A stretch of 64,000 nucleotides of DNA from Dokdonia sp. 4H-3-7-5 (GTDB taxonomy: Bacteria > Bacteroidota > Bacteroidia > Flavobacteriales > Flavobacteriaceae). Under the pieces are notes generated by a model that made no database searches, was not told where the DNA came from, and saw only the letters and a list, made by a program, of their open reading frames with translations. This document shows, one piece after another, positions 43,909 to 55,700 of this stretch. Where the stretch lies: assembly GCF_000212355.1 (NCBI RefSeq), contig NC_015496.1:2323501-2387500 (forward strand). Direction: 5' to 3'. Position numbers and translations under genes: made by a program. Position 1 is the first letter of the stretch; each line of letters begins with the position of its first letter.

Positions 43909-43937
43909 ATCTAATGATTTGAAGAAATAATCAGCTG

Positions 43938-45401
43938 TTAAGCAACTGGTATATCTTTCAATATTTCTATTACAAAATCCCAGTACTTTTGAGCACTAGA
44001 GATGCTTGCTCTTTCATCGGGAGAATGCGCTCCCTTAATAGTAGGCCCAAAGGAAATCATATCCATCTCAGGATAATTCTGACCTAAGATACCACATTCA
44101 AGTCCTGCGTGACAAGCCGCTACATGTGGATTCTCATTATTGATCTCTTTATATTTTGCTTCTAGCACCTTTAAGATAGGACTCGCCATATTAGGAGCCC
44201 ATCCTGGATAATCACCAGAAAGTGCTACGTCAAAGTTTGCAAGTTCAAACGTAGCTGTAATAGCATTTGCGAGATCATCCTTTGTGCTATCTACTGATGA
44301 GCGTGTAAGACAACCTATTTTTATAGATCCATCTTTTACAATCACTCTAGCTATATTATTAGAAGTTTCCACTAGATTTTCTATCTCTGGGCTCATTCTA
44401 TAGACCCCATTATGAACTGCACTTATTGCTTTAATAAGCTCTTGTTGAGCTTCCATGTTCATTACATTATCAGGGTGATCTGTTTTCTCTGCGGTAATAC
44501 TAAGGTTTTCTTCTAGCGAATTGTACTCTACTTGAATACCACTTGCCACATCCTGAAAATCTGCTTCAAAAGCTGCCAGCTGATTCTCATCTACTGCAAT
44601 GATAGCTACACTTTCTCTTGGGATTGCATTTCTCAAACTTCCACCATCAATGCTTGAAATACGTATATCAAAATTTTCTGATGCACTGCGCAATAAGCGG
44701 TTCATCATTTTATTTGCATTACCAAGTCCCTTGATGATATCCATTCCAGAGTGACCTCCATTAAGACCATTTACAGTAACTTTATAAGCTACAAGACCAT
44801 CATCTATTCCTTCTTCTGGGTAATTGCGAGTAGCTGTGATATCTACACCACCTGCACAACCTACACCTATCTCGTCATCTTCTTCTGTATCTAGATTAAG
44901 TAAGATGTCACCTTTAAGAATTCCTCCTTTAAGACCCATCGCCCCAGTCATACCTGTTTCCTCATCTATAGTAAATAATGCTTCTATAGCTGGATGTTCT
45001 ATGGTGGTACTTTCAAGTACAGCCATTATTGTCGCCACTCCAAGACCGTTATCTGCTCCTAGTGTAGTTCCTTTTGCACGTACCCAGTCACCATCTACAT
45101 ACATCTCGATACCCTGATTATCAAAATCAAAATCGGTGTCATTATTTTTCTGATGTACCATGTCAAGATGCGACTGCATCACAATCATTTTCTTGTTCTC
45201 ATGACCAGCAGTAGCAGGTTTTCTTATGATCACATTACCTACTTCGTCTTCTATTGTTTCTAAACCTAATTTTTTACCAAAGTCTTTCATAAACGCAATG
45301 ACGCGCTCCTCCTTTTTTGAAGGACGAGGCACAGCATTTAGATCTGCAAATTTATTCCAGAGTGCCTTTGGGGCTAGATTTCTTATTTCTTGATTATCCA
45401 T
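43938..45401 (-). CDS. pepD: Aminoacyl-histidine dipeptidase (M20C)
   Basis: Cytosolic zinc dipeptidase, 487 aa. Metal and catalytic motifs of the M20 family are visible: MQSHLDMVHQKN near residue 76 (His and Asp), GADNGLGVA (bridging Asp) near 118, DEETGMTGAMG (catalytic Glu and zinc Glu) near 148, and GPTIKGAHSPDE near the C-terminus. The lid domain includes GGHSGMDI near 220. It is convergent with the PPIase operon. A TATCTTTG box is 15 nt upstream of the ATG. Confidence 0.93.
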   Translation of the reverse strand: MDNQEIRNLAPKALWNKFADLNAVPRPSKKEERVIAFMKDFGKKLGLETIEDEVGNVIIRKPATAGHENKKMIVMQSHLDMVHQKNNDTDFDFDNQGIEMYVDGDWVRAKGTTLGADNGLGVATIMAVLESTTIEHPAIEALFTIDEETGMTGAMGLKGGILKGDILLNLDTEEDDEIGVGCAGGVDITATRNYPEEGIDDGLVAYKVTVNGLNGGHSGMDIIKGLGNANKMMNRLLRSASENFDIRISSIDGGSLRNAIPRESVAIIAVDENQLAAFEADFQDVASGIQVEYNSLEENLSITAEKTDHPDNVMNMEAQQELIKAISAVHNGVYRMSPEIENLVETSNNIARVIVKDGSIKIGCLTRSSVDSTKDDLANAITATFELANFDVALSGDYPGWAPNMASPILKVLEAKYKEINNENPHVAACHAGLECGILGQNYPEMDMISFGPTIKGAHSPDERASISSAQKYWDFVIEILKDIPVA

Positions 45402-45416
45402 TTTCTAAGTTTTACA

Positions 45417-45424
45417 CAAAGATA
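45417..45424 (-). promoter_or_regulatory. Putative -7 element of pepD
   Basis: TATCTTTG on the minus strand matches TAnnTTTG. A clear -33 TTG is lacking. Confidence 0.4.
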
Positions 45425-45444
45425 ATGGCTACATAGATGAAAGA

Positions 45445-46167
45445 CTACGCTTGCTCTTTAAAAACAATAGAAAGAAGGATGTACAGAATGATGATGATAG
45501 GTATCCCTAAAAACTGGAAGAACACAAGCAGTAACACACTTGCAAGTAAAAAGAGGTAACGCACTTTGTTTTCCCCAAAAGACCAGTTTTTAAACTTTAA
45601 AGCAAATAATGGAAGCTCTGCATTGAGCATAAAACAACTTAATGCGGTAAGTACTATAAGGGAGTATGGATTTTCTAATAACGCTTTCGCGAAAGCGTAC
45701 TCTTCAAACATCAATATAAGAGGTAAGCTTAGTATAAACAAGGTATTTGCAGGAGTTGGAAGTCCTATAAACGAGTTAGTCTGACGATCATCTACATTGA
45801 ACTTTGCAAGTCTATATGCCGAAGCCATCGTTATTGCAAAACCTATATAACCCAAGTGAAAGTGCTGCTCTTCTAGTGCCGCACCCCAAGGAATACCGCT
45901 AGCATCTTCTAGCAGTTGATACATAACCACTCCTGGCACAACACCGCTAGTAACCATATCTGCAAGAGAATCTAATTGTAATCCTACCTCACTTGAAGCA
46001 TTAAGAATTCGTGCAAAAAAGCCGTCAAAAAAATCAAAGAAAATCCCAAGAGCTACAAATATCGCAGCAAGCTCTAGACGATCATTTACAGCAAAAACTA
46101 CCGCAACACAACCGCTTAACAGATTACCCATTGTAATTGCATTAGGAACGTAACTCTTTATAGACAT
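45445..46167 (-). CDS. pssA: CDP-diacylglycerol-serine O-phosphatidyltransferase
   Basis: Makes phosphatidylserine, precursor of phosphatidylethanolamine, in the inner membrane. The 240-aa protein has the CDP-alcohol phosphatidyltransferase signature DG-x2-AR-x8-G-x3-D-x3-D, seen as DGFFAR then G, D and D within residues 48-70. About seven membrane segments follow. The order pepD/pssA is same-strand but with a 43-nt gap. A perfect palindrome (45682-45697) encodes AFAKA within a loop. Confidence 0.93.
   Translation of the reverse strand: MSIKSYVPNAITMGNLLSGCVAVVFAVNDRLELAAIFVALGIFFDFFDGFFARILNASSEVGLQLDSLADMVTSGVVPGVVMYQLLEDASGIPWGAALEEQHFHLGYIGFAITMASAYRLAKFNVDDRQTNSFIGLPTPANTLFILSLPLILMFEEYAFAKALLENPYSLIVLTALSCFMLNAELPLFALKFKNWSFGENKVRYLFLLASVLLLVFFQFLGIPIIIILYILLSIVFKEQA
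45682..45697. repeat. Iterated palindrome, perfect 16-mer
   Basis: Perfect copy inside pssA, read as AFAKA. Confidence 0.93.
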
Positions 46168-46290
46168 TGTTTAATTTTTAGTAAAAGTATGGAAGAATTT
46201 TCGACTAATATAGGCTTGTGCAATATCTAGCTCGTTTTATTGTTTACAATGTGTACTAAAAGTGGGATATTTGTCCCATAAATCCTGCTA

Positions 46291-47358
46291 TTGAAAAAAT
46301 CACTTTCTATACTATTTCTACTCATTTCAGTTACTGCTGTGTCACAAACGGTACGTAAATATTCGAATGAATTTTTAAATATTGGTGTTGATGCTGCCGC
46401 TCTTGGTATGAGTAATGCCGTTGTTGCTGGTACGAGTGATGTAAATGCAGGCTATTGGAATCCTGCAGGTTTAGTCAATCTAGAAGATAATCAGATCTCA
46501 TTAATGCACGCCTCCTATTTTGCAAATATTGCAAATTATGATTACATCGCTTTTGCAAAACCTCTTGATGATAGAAGCGCCATAGGTATTTCTGTAATAC
46601 GTTTTGGAGTTGATGATATTTTAAATACTACCCAACTTATAGACGATCAAGGAAACATAGATTACAATCGTATCAGTCTATTTTCTACTGCAGATTATGC
46701 TTTTACTGTGTCTTATGCAAGAGCATTACCGCTAGATGGTTTGAATCTAGGTGTGAATGCAAAAGTGGTACGTCGTGTGATAGGTGATTTTGCAAACAGC
46801 TGGGGTTTTGGCCTTGATGTAGGGTTACAATGGAAAAAAGGAGATTGGGATTTTGGAGTTATGGCTCGAGACATCACCACTACAGTAAACGCGTGGAGTA
46901 TTGATGAAGATGAGTTTGCTACCATAAGCGATGCCGTCGAAGGTCAAAATCAAGACTTACCAGAAAGTACAGAAATCACCATCCCTAAACTTCAAGTAGG
47001 ATTCGGTCGCCAGTGGATTTTTCATTATGATTACTCCTTACGTGCAGAACTAGATATGAATTTTAGATTTGCGCAAACTAATGACATTATATCATCGTCT
47101 GCCGTAAGTGCAACACCTGCCTTGGGCCTAGAGTTTGGCTATGCAGAACTTGTTTATGTGAGAGCTGGCTTTGGTAATTTCCAAGAACTTACTGCTCTTG
47201 ATAACTCTACGTCTATAGGTTTTCAGCCTAACATAGGTGTAGGATTCAAGTACAAGGGAATTCATGTAGATTATGCTCTTACAGATATAGGTGACCAGAG
47301 CGCCGCTATTTATTCTAACGTGTTTTCTGTAAAGTTAGATTGGGAGCTTTTTAGATAG
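46291..47358 (+). CDS. PorV/PorQ-family outer-membrane beta-barrel protein
   Basis: 355-aa protein with a signal peptide (KKSLSILFLLISVTAVSQ) and a beta-barrel rich in alternating aromatic strands. The segment AAALGMSNAVVAGTSDVNAGYWNPAGL (quoted in part: AALGMSNAVVAG, NAGYWNPAGL) is typical of the PorV/PorQ/UPF0164 family, whose PorV member is the T9SS shuttle/attachment component. Because it lacks the other T9SS genes nearby, it may be the second, PorV2-like paralogue. The start is TTG at 46291; an in-frame stop lies 12 nt upstream and no ATG is available. It is convergent with giant gene 2, whose product carries a T9SS sorting domain. Confidence 0.8.
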   Translation: MKKSLSILFLLISVTAVSQTVRKYSNEFLNIGVDAAALGMSNAVVAGTSDVNAGYWNPAGLVNLEDNQISLMHASYFANIANYDYIAFAKPLDDRSAIGISVIRFGVDDILNTTQLIDDQGNIDYNRISLFSTADYAFTVSYARALPLDGLNLGVNAKVVRRVIGDFANSWGFGLDVGLQWKKGDWDFGVMARDITTTVNAWSIDEDEFATISDAVEGQNQDLPESTEITIPKLQVGFGRQWIFHYDYSLRAELDMNFRFAQTNDIISSSAVSATPALGLEFGYAELVYVRAGFGNFQELTALDNSTSIGFQPNIGVGFKYKGIHVDYALTDIGDQSAAIYSNVFSVKLDWELFR

Positions 47359-47375
47359 CTTTTTCCTTTCCCTCA

Positions 47376-47505
47376 GGGCGTGCCCCTATCCTTCATTCAT
47401 TTCATTCTTGAAGTTTAGTGACCGGGCTATACGTTCATACGCTTCGTGATGCTGCGCTATCGCTCCACAACACTGCAGGGTAACCACTGCTATCCCTCAC
47501 GCACG
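47376..47505. repeat. Flavobacterial intergenic repeat, copy B
   Basis: Begins GGGCGTGCCCC, contains ACCGGGCTATACG and closes GGGTAACCACTGCTATCC-CTCACGCA, sharing its ends with copy A at 40201-40336 while the middle differs. It lies between the convergent PorV-like gene and giant gene 2. The rest of that 304-nt gap holds only the giant gene 2 terminator. Confidence 0.55.
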
Positions 47506-47606
47506 TAATTAAAGGTTATCCATGTATTATAAAGTACTAAAACTTGCTTAAACGCTAAGATTACTTAGCAGATAACTGATATATTTCTATTCTAAACATC
47601 AATACA

Positions 47607-47643
47607 TAAAAAAGCCCCCAGTATCATATACTGAGGGCTTTTT
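47607..47643 (-). terminator. Rho-independent terminator of giant gene 2
   Basis: GCCCTCAGTATATGATACTGGGGGC hairpin followed by TTTTTT on the minus strand, about 20 nt past the stop. It resembles the giant gene 1 terminator in its GCC..CAGTA core, but the sequence between stop and hairpin is unrelated. Confidence 0.9.
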
Positions 47644-47662
47644 AAATCTAGATGATGATTGT

Positions 47663-50600
47663 TTATCGCTTCAATGTAAAGTGTCCGTTTACGGTTCTTT
47701 GTGTTCCTAGCTCGTCTACTTCTGTAAACTCTACGCGGAACCAGTAATCGTTTGATGGCATAGGTTGTCCATTAAAAGTACCGTCCCATCCTGCACCTAC
47801 TGGGCTGATTTGCTTTAGGAGTTTTCCATATCTATCAAAGATGAAGATCTTTGCGTTTAAGTTTGGTGCTACTCCCAGTCCTATGATATTCCATGTATCA
47901 TGGAAACCATCTGCATTTGGCGTGAAGAATCTTGGGTAATCAATTATCCCTATCTCTACTTCTGATACGCTACAGTTACCACTCGCCAGTCTTCCAAAAA
48001 CAGTGTGTGTCCCCGGTGTTACTCCTGTAAAAGTAGTACTACTCTGGAACGGCCCATCATCTATCGCAAACTCATATGCTGAAGCGACATCTGCTCCTGT
48101 AACATTAATTACTTCTACCGTGTATAATCCGCTATTGTTAAAGGAAGATTCTACTACGACCGCTTCAAAAACGGGTGCGCTCTCTGCGCTATATACCGCT
48201 TCTGCTACATAATCACAGCTCGTGCCATCTCCATAAGTAGCGGTAATCATCACTTGATACGTCCCTGCAGCATCAATAGTCACCTCAGGGTTTAGCGATA
48301 CTAATGCGCCATCGCGTGTCCAAGCATAACTATAAGTAACCCCAATCTGCGGACTCTCCACCGTACCATCAATGATAAACGGATTAAGCGCTTCGCCTGT
48401 AATCTCATCTACACAAATCTGTCCGCCTTCTTGAGTTAAGTTGGTGTATGGTAACGGTTGTACAAATATCTCAAAACTCTCTATCGTGCTACTCTCACAG
48501 CTACTTGCAGTGTTTACCGCTCTAGCATAAATCACTTGCGGGTTCGTTGTGTTTTCAAAAGCACTAGGAGTAGCAATCGCATTTGTCATCGCCTGCGCAT
48601 CTGCAAGGCTAGTATAATAACTTACGGAAGTAACGGCTACGTTTCCAGTGATGACAGCGTTTTGCTGAGTAAGATCAAAAGTTGCCGTACTTTGCTCTGG
48701 TGCGATATTTACTCCAAAATCGTCTGCACATTGCACGATATTAAATGCTGGAAATACCTCTGGGCGTGATTCTACCGTAAAGATGATGCTGGTGAAATTC
48801 ACGCATCCCGTGGTCGCATTTTCTATACGTACAAATAATTCTTGATTATCTGCCACCGTGTATGGCGAGCTAAGCGCTGCTGCATTTGCTGCCGCTTGCA
48901 CCTCTAGTTCATGGTAAGTGATCATAAAATCACTGGTTACCTGCGGCGCAGCAAGTAATCCAGCCAAATCTGCGAGGGTTGTTAAATCGACACTTCCCAT
49001 CGCGTCATCACCATCAAATTCTTCACAGAAGGTATAATCTACAGGTCCTGCTGCTGCCAAGATCGGTAGCGGGTTTACCACCACTTCAAAAGGAACTACT
49101 ACAAAACATAGATTTCCGTCGCTATCCAAGTCGCTATCGCCTGGCACATCACGTTCCACCCTTGCGTATAATGTTTGGTTGCCAGTCACGGTATTGATAA
49201 ACGCAGTCACATCTGTAATGGCGAGCGTAGTGTCGTCTGGGTTCGCTTCCGCAAAAGCGAGTTCTGTATACACCGTTATATTCACCGGTTCTGCCCCCGC
49301 AATCTGTGCAATAGCAGCTGTTAAATCAAAGACTTCAAAACCATCTGTTGCCGAACCTGAACCTGCATCAATCACTCCGTCACCATCTGTATCGATATCT
49401 GTAGTCGTGTCACACACTTCTAGCGCATCTGGATTGGTATTTGGCGTTGGCAGTGGTAATACTTCGATATTAAAGGTCGTTCCATCACTACATCCTGCTG
49501 GACTTGATACTACTGCCTGGATGGTCTGAGGATTTAAAATATTAGTGTAAGCCGAAGGATCTGCAATAGGAGTTCCGGCATTCAAAGCAGCAAGACTCTC
49601 ATAATACGTCACCGTAAGCAGCGGATCACCACCAGTGAGACTGGCTTGGTTTACGCTCAAGTCAAATACGGTAAAAGTATCTGTATCATCATCACAAATC
49701 ATCAGGTCTAGCTCATCACCATTCGGGTTTGCCGTAGGTGGTGTCTCTACCGATATCTGAAAGGAACCAATGGCAGCACATATATTTGGAGAGCCATCAC
49801 TTACTTGTAAGCGTACCCAGATAGTTTCTAGTGGTGTTATCTGTGTTGCTGTATAAGCGGTAGGGTTTACAATTGGATTGATTCCCAAATCAGCATCTGC
49901 TTGTGTATTATGGTAGGTAATGACAAGGGTTGCTGGATCTTGCGTTCCTATAATCGCTGACTCATTTTGGGTAAGGTCAATGATTTCCATTAAATCGTTG
50001 TTATCATCACAAGCAGCAAGGGTTGCTAGTGTTGCTGGAAGCTCTGGAATAGGGAATACAATAAGTTCAAACTCATAGATCTTCGTACAACTTGTGGCTG
50101 TGGTAGCATCCGTGTCTTGTGCAACGACATACAGCGAAGTCATTCCTGAAATGTTATTATAAGGAACCGTAATATCTATCTGACCTGCTCCTGTATCTGC
50201 CGATGCATTATCTAAGGTCTCATAAAAACGTAAGGCTACATTCGTTACTGTTGCTAGTAAGTCGTCATTATATTGCTGCAGGTCAAATGCTCCAAAGCCA
50301 TCATTATCTTCATCACAAGCTACTGCCGCTGGTAATGGCTCTCCAATGACTGGCAGTGGATTCACCTGAAGGTCTACCGTAGTTTGAGCACCACACATTC
50401 CTGCCTGATCACTTGTAACTAAAATGAAAATGGTCTGCGGACTCATTCCTGTATTTACATAAGCTGTTGGAGTAGAAATCGCATTGGTTGTCCCAGCATC
50501 TAAGTCTGCTTGCGATTCATAATAGCTAACACTTAAAGTGGTGTCTCCTCCAGTAATTAAAGTATCAAGGCTTGTTAAATCAAAACTTGTAATTCCATCA

Positions 50601-52795
50601 GTATCGGTGCCTACCAGTGCTCCTTCGCTATCACACTCCTCAAAAACACCAGGAGGTGTGATTGCTGGGATCATCGCTATGTTTAGATTGAAAGTGCCAA
50701 CGACCGTACATCCTGTAGTTGTATTTTCTAGACGCACCCAGATTGGCATGGTTGGCGCACTTGCTAAGTAGTTCAGCGGATCGGCAACGGGCATATCACT
50801 TGCACTTCCTACTACCGCTTCTGCGCTAGCAAGGGTTTCATGATAGGTAAGGGTAACATCAGCAGTGGTTTGTGTTCCTAGAACAATTGCATCGTTTTGA
50901 GTAAGATCAAAAAGCGCTTGTCCATCTTCATTATCATCGCAAGAGGTTAAATCTGGAATCACCGCTGGAAGTACAGGTGCTGGTTGTACGGTAAGTACTA
51001 GTTCGATAACACGGTAACACTGGGTTGCTGTTGCTGGGTCCGTATCGGTTGCTCGTACATATATTGTTCTAGATGCAGTCTCATAAGCTGCAGGAGTTGC
51101 TATCGATGGACTTCCTAGTTCCGCGGAAGCGAGTGTCTCATGAAAAGTGAGTGACATAAACGTCTCTCCATTAATAATATCTGTAGTTACTTGTCCTGTA
51201 AGATCAAATATGGCATCTCCATCATTATCTACATCTCCATCGTTTGCCATGGTATCACATTCTTCTACCGCTGCAATAGTGGTAGGTGATGGTAATGGGT
51301 TTACCACTAAAGTAAGTGTAGTGGTTTCAAAACAATTAGTTACAATATTCTCTACTCTAGCAAAAATAGTTTGGTTAGCCATCACGGTATTTTGATATAC
51401 ATCCGGAAGTGCTGGCGCACCTGCATCGGCATCACCTTGGGTAAGGTGATAGCTCACTGCCCAGTCATCATTACCTCCAGTAATCTCATCATCACGGCTA
51501 CGAAGATCAAAACTTGCAAACTCATCGGTATCACTACCGCTCTCTAGATCATCACAAAGCTCATACTCGGCAGGTTGCACTGGAGTAGGAAGCGGATTTA
51601 CAACAAGAGAAAGGGTCGCTATGTTACTACAAAAAGTAGCTGTGGTCGTTGGTTGTGCCGTATCTGTCACCACTGCAAAAACAGTTGCCGTATTGCTGGT
51701 GTAAGCGCTAGGAGTTGCGATGGCAGGAGTTCCAGCTTCCGCGGAAGCGAGAGAAGAAAACCATTCCACACTATGAGTTGCAGGATCTAAACTTCCTAAA
51801 ATATTTACTACCTGCGTGCTTAAATCAAAAATCTGTAGTCCGTCGCTATTATCGTCACAAAGCGTAAAAGGAGTTGGGTTTTCATTAGGCATCGGTCTGT
51901 TAAGTACTCTCAGCGTAAGTGGTGTCGTGTCATAACAACCTATCGCATTAAACACACGAGCAAAAATGATTTGCTCAAAAGGGTCGTTGTTGATATACAT
52001 TGCTGCGTCCAGCTCTTGACCTACAGGCGCATTATCTGCATCTGCCTGGGTAAGGTAGTAGGCAACATTTAAACTAGGGTCACCACCAGTGATTTCGGCA
52101 TCTCTAGAAGAAAGTACAAAAAAGTCAAATACACCATCATTATCATCATCACAAGCCTCATAATCGGCTGGAGTGACAGCCACAGGCACTGGGAAGCTAC
52201 GGATGCTCATACTCGTCGTTGAAAAACAACCTGTTATATTATTAGTCACACGTACCCCTACAATCTGAGGATTGCTCGTGGTGGTAAACATCGTGCTATC
52301 TGGAATACTTGCATCGCCAGTAGTAGCGCCAGCAGCGTCCAAGTGATAGGTTACCGTGAGATTTGCATTAAAACCACTAGTGATTTCGGCATCTTTTTGA
52401 GAAAGATCAACCGTGGTAAATCCATCTACTACACCATCATCATCACACACTTGAAGCTCTGATGGCGTAATTGCCACAGGATTCTGATTCACAATAATCT
52501 CAAAGTTCATTGCTGTATCAAACGTCGTACACGTGCTGCTTGTACTTCTTAGACTATAGAAAATAGTCTGCGGGTTACTACTATTTGAAAAAGAGGCAGG
52601 ACTTGCAATCGCCACAGGAGCTGCAGCCGTATAAGTTGCAATGCTCTCATAAAAAGTAACTTCTAGATCTGCATCTCCACCAGTAATTTCTGCTATACGC
52701 TGCGTTAAATTAAAAGTAGCAGCATTGGCTACAGCAGAACAGGTTTCAATACTACTGATGCTTGGTAAGAATGTTGGGTTGGGAGTGACGGTGAG
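47663..52795 (-). repeat. Right arm of the 5.1-kb inverted repeat (3' part of giant gene 2)
   Basis: 5133 bp, inverted copy of 23508-28640, ending at the stop codon on one side and at CTCACCGTCAC on the other. Confidence 0.95.
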
Positions 52796-55700
52796 TTGTA
52801 TATGCATACCTAAACCACGACAGTCATTTGCAGTGTCACCATCTACGCGTACCCAAATATTTTGGTTACCACTATTATCAGTGAGATTTAGGTTATTAGT
52901 ATAAGAATCTATGATACTATTAAGTGAACTAATTTCAGTCTCTGCTTCTTGCTGTGTTTCATAATAACTGACTGTAAGCATTTGCCCTACAGGAAAAAGC
53001 GCTAGGATTTGTGCCGTCGCGTCCGAAAAATTAAAAATTGCTTCACCATCATTGTCCGTGTCGCATTCAAAATATTCTAATAGAAACGTATCAGGTATCT
53101 CAGAGGTGTCAACCTCAAGATTAATTTGTCCCTGAAGAATACAGCCATTTGAAGTAGTAACGGTTACAAATATAGACTCATTATTTACGGTTTGATTTGT
53201 ATAGCTGGTAGGGAATGATATTGGATTATTACCAGAGTCAAAGTAAGTAAAGGTTTCATTTTGCCAATTAAGGCTTAAAAGTGATTCAGCTTCGGTCAAG
53301 TTAAATAGAGCAAATCCGTCTGTGTCAGTATCACATTGACTAAGTAAGACTGGTGTCGCGATTACCGGAAGTGGCGCTACTACAATATCAAAAGTGGTCA
53401 TAGCAAAACAAGAATCATTCTGATTATTTGAAACCCGTGCAGTTATACTTTGTCCACCAGCATCTGTATTGTAAAATGTAGACGGCAAGGGATTTGAATT
53501 TGATGTTGCGTCATTTAGGTTAGCGTGGTAGCTTACATTAAATACGGAGGGGTTTTGGCCATCCAGAATTACTGAATTTAAAGTAAGAAAATCAAAATTT
53601 GCAAAGCCGTTGGTGTCACTTCCATCAATCGAATTATCACAGACAATATAATCTCCTGGATGTACAGCAGTAGCTTGAGGGATGATATTCACAGTAATAT
53701 CTGTAAACTGAGCGCATAAGTTATTATCTGAATTATAGATTCTAGCCGTTATAGTATCAGTTCCATTGACATTAAAAGTAGTTGGGTCAGCAATAATATT
53801 AGTGCCACTGATCGCATCACCATTAGTAGGGTAGTAGTCAATATTGAATGTTGAAGCATCTTGACTACCAAGTACTATAGAAGATAAATCTGTTAAATCA
53901 ATTATTTCAAGTCCATCACCTGATAGATCATCACAAATATTTTGAGTGGTAACAGCATTAGCCGTAGGTTGTGCATCTACAAATAGAGGTATTGCGATTG
54001 TGTCAAAACACGAGTTATTAAAATTATTTTCAATTCTTGCATACACTGTTGTACTAGAAGTCTCAAAAGCCGAAGGATTAGAAAAGGATAATACGTTATC
54101 TATAGCTTGCTGTTCAGTTGTGTGCCAAGTTATGCTAAAGCTTGTTTCGCTTTGTGTCCCTAGAATAGTTGTTTCAGTAAGAGTCTCTAAATCAAATATT
54201 GCAATTCCATCATTTGTAATATCATCACAAATTCTTATTGTAGGTACAAGATTTGCAACAGCTTCGTCACTTATGGTGACTGTAAAGCTTAATTCTTCTG
54301 GGCATAAATCTGGACCTCCAAAATTCTCATCATAAACAAATATTGTCGTAGTAGCTGTTATAGGTACAGTCCAGTCTATAACTGTTGTTGTCATATCTGA
54401 TTGTAGTCCGCTAAAGTATTGAGGGGCGTTGAGAAAATTTCCCGAAAGGGTAGAAGGGGCAGTAAGAATGTATGACTCGCAAGCATCAATATCATTTATA
54501 GGGTCTAATGATGGATTATTAATAAGAGTAATTGCAATATCGATATCTATTGGGTCGCAATCTCCAATAGCACTGTAATTATAAATAAGTGAAGGATTTG
54601 AAACAGGATCTGTTATTGGATCAAAAATATTTGTACCACTATCTAATGGAGGTGTCCATACTCCTCCAGATGGTGGGTTTCCATTGAAACGCTCAAGTAA
54701 ATCAATAGGTCCTGCTTGAGAACAAATATCAGTAGTAGTATCTTCTGGGGTTACTGAGAATCCTGAATAATATCCAGCAAATCCTGCAGATTGAAATCCG
54801 CCAAACAAACCTGCTGCAATAGGACCATCTGCAATAATCTGTGCATCTCCATTGAGACCACTTACGTAATATGTTTCCCAGTCTGGCGTTCCGGGATTAG
54901 CTAGCGCGGTAGAGATGTCTAGTGTATTACCATTTACAGTGACTGTATTTCCTACTCTAGAAGTAATTAAAATGTCTCCTGTAAAATTTTCAAAATTACC
55001 AGGGTATATTTCTCGCACAGCTGGAATTAAATCAACAGTGTTTTGAAAAAAACAACTCAAAGGTGGTATAAAATTCATTCCTGGCGTCGCACTAGGAAAA
55101 TTATTGCCATTTCCAGCAAAGGGATCGTCATTAGTACCTGATCTGCCCGCTAGCATCTGGTAAACATAAATTGTCTTAGAGGGATCGTTGGTTGTAACAT
55201 ACATATTTCTATGTTGCACATTTGCATCAGGGAGGTAATAACTAGGGCTTTCTAAATAAATAAAGTCTCCTGCATTAGCTATAGTCCCCACAAGATTCCC
55301 ATTCACGTAAATATCAGTATTGTCGTGATTTGCTATTATTAATGGAACTTCAGAACTATCATTACCACCTCCTCGTATAAGCATATATTCAAAACCTGTA
55401 GAACTTTCATCCACAATTTGATCAATCAACATATCAGAAAACAGATTTGCATATTGACCTTGATAGAAGTTTCCGTTTAAGTTTCCAGAGTTTACTACAA
55501 TAGGCTTATCAGATTCTAACAGCGCACCTATAAAACCTTCACTATTTGCTATAGTTCCACTATATCCAGATACTACAAAAGTTTCTCCTGCATTAAGAAT
55601 AGTAGAGGGGTTTAAACCGTTTTCAAAAATCATATTGGCAGTATCATAATCTGAGAAGGAGATGGTAGTATTATCTTCAGTAGCCATTACACTAGCAAAA

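Noticed and set aside
23508..52795. Interpretation of the inverted repeat as a composite transposon
   Set aside because: No transposase, no terminal inverted repeats at the arm ends and no target duplication. The arms end exactly at a stop codon on one side and within alignable homologous coding sequence on the other.
48003..54335. Several open frames of 70-130 codons on the plus strand inside giant gene 2, mirrored by minus-strand frames in giant gene 1
   Set aside because: They recur at the same places in both genes because the underlying repeat is duplicated. Their translations lack family features, and the opposite-strand frame codes for clear signal-repeat-sorting-domain proteins.
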